A stretch of DNA of 64,000 nt from positions 52,675,130 through 52,739,129 of the forward strand of contig JAJKFL010000003.1 in assembly GCA_021186555.1 (NCBI GenBank), given 5' to 3'. A model generated the notes under the pieces. It was not told where the DNA came from and made no database searches. It saw nothing but the letters and a program-made list of their open reading frames with translations. This document shows positions 63,572-64,000 of this stretch, piece after piece. This DNA comes from Reticulitermes speratus. Its lineage: Eukaryota; Arthropoda; Insecta; Blattodea; Rhinotermitidae. The stretch's first letter is position 1. Every line of letters starts with the position of its first letter. Made by a program: the position numbers and the translations under genes.

Positions 63572-63776
63572 TATATAAAATGGTGTTCCGACAAATGTAC
63601 ACTGTTTATTATCTGTTATTTAATAGTTTATATTAAAAATAGTACAACGTGTTTCGAACTGCGTTAGTTCATCTTCAGGGACTCAATTGTGTGTAGATGT
63701 TGCGACTATTTTTAATATAAACTGTATTAAATAACAGATAATAAAGGGTGTACATTTGTCGGAACACGATTTTATT
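63572..63776. mobile_element. Inverted-repeat element with one hammerhead motif
   Basis: The arms ('tggtgttccgacaaatgtac' left, 'gtacatttgtcggaacacga' right, and 'tttatattaaaaatagt' with its complement) surround a single motif at 63641-63683. It is the short, single-ribozyme relative of 41432-41786. Confidence 0.65.
63641..63683 (-). ncRNA. Hammerhead ribozyme-like motif, one stem I mismatch
   Basis: Minus strand: AGTCC opposite GTACT (one mismatch), box CTGAAGA, stem II GAAC/GTTC, GAAA, CACG, then GTT ('cacgttg'). 'cagataataaac' follows. Confidence 0.5.
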
Positions 63777-64000
63777 CAGTATGAAAAGACACTAAAAGAA
63801 ACGTCTGCTTTAATTTTATGTGTATTAAAATTGCTTGTACAATTTTGTGCTTAATTGCTTGAACATTGTTTACTTTTCCCGTGGTGTGTATGTGTCTAAT
63901 TCAATTTAAAATTTTTGTTCGGCTCTTTTTGCTGCCCCCCCCCCCCCCCCCACGCGCAAGAGATTAAGATTGCTAACCACTTGAAGCATAAAGTTCGTCC
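63777..64000. other. No recognised feature; poly-C tract
   Basis: A run of about 16 C lies at 63936-63951; otherwise nothing. Confidence 0.4.

Overview
The window looks like nuclear DNA from a large, repeat-rich insect genome. My best guess is a cockroach- or termite-like polyneopteran, because several LINE tails and tRNA-derived SINEs resemble sequences I remember from those insects. That placement is recollection, not a search. I recognise no host exon, rRNA, CRISPR array or bacterial-type operon. Nearly every open frame is a shadow of a repeat or a transposon relic. I saw no LTR retrovirus, Polinton or toxin relic.

Layout. 1-5 kb: LINE-alpha pieces (a LINE whose ORF ends in a [16 protein letters not shown]-type tail), one SINE and two unclassified dispersed repeats. 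5-12 kb: SINEs, two hammerhead-motif elements, a 78-bp TA-flanked hairpin and a Tigger-type MITE. 12-13 kb: a mariner with both inverted ends and a deleted transposase. 14-25 kb: SINEs of four families, hairpin family C, and a SINE split by a 542-bp PIF/Harbinger element. 25.2-27.2 kb: a Mutator-like (Phantom-type) element with FLYWCH and MULE-transposase fragments. 28-31 kb: a LINE whose 3' coding end has become an 11-unit minisatellite, then a SINE > hAT > SINE nest. 32-41 kb: paired hammerhead elements, LINE-beta, SINEs, hAT and Tigger MITEs, and a 40-bp minisatellite. 41.4-43.2 kb: a two-hammerhead inverted-repeat element running straight into about 1.36 kb of 22-bp satellite. 44-51.5 kb: nested MITEs, a 49-bp minisatellite, another hammerhead element and a 1.7-kb Tigger relic holding two further transposons. 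51.5-64 kb: SINEs, LINE tails, a Tigger MITE, a 25-bp minisatellite, a 5'-truncated LINE-gamma with a 14-bp target duplication, and a last hammerhead element.

The most interesting signal is a recurring hammerhead-ribozyme-like core: CTGANGA, a short stem-loop, GAAA, a self-complementary CATG or CACG(TG), then GTA or GTT, closed by a pairing stem I. It occurs at nine or so sites in elements that otherwise differ. It usually lies a few tens of bases before an AATAAA-like motif, and three times it appears as head-to-head inverted pairs. One such element has seeded the 22-bp satellite: a second copy at 63.5 kb carries a single monomer at the same position.

The repeats depend on each other in ways the sequence shows. 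SINE-1 and one SINE-5 subtype share a 3' tail, as expected if one LINE machinery mobilises both. Several insertions have exact target duplications (TA for Tc1/mariner/Tigger, TTA for Harbinger, 8 bp for hAT, 9-14 bp for SINEs and LINEs), so the order of insertion can be read.
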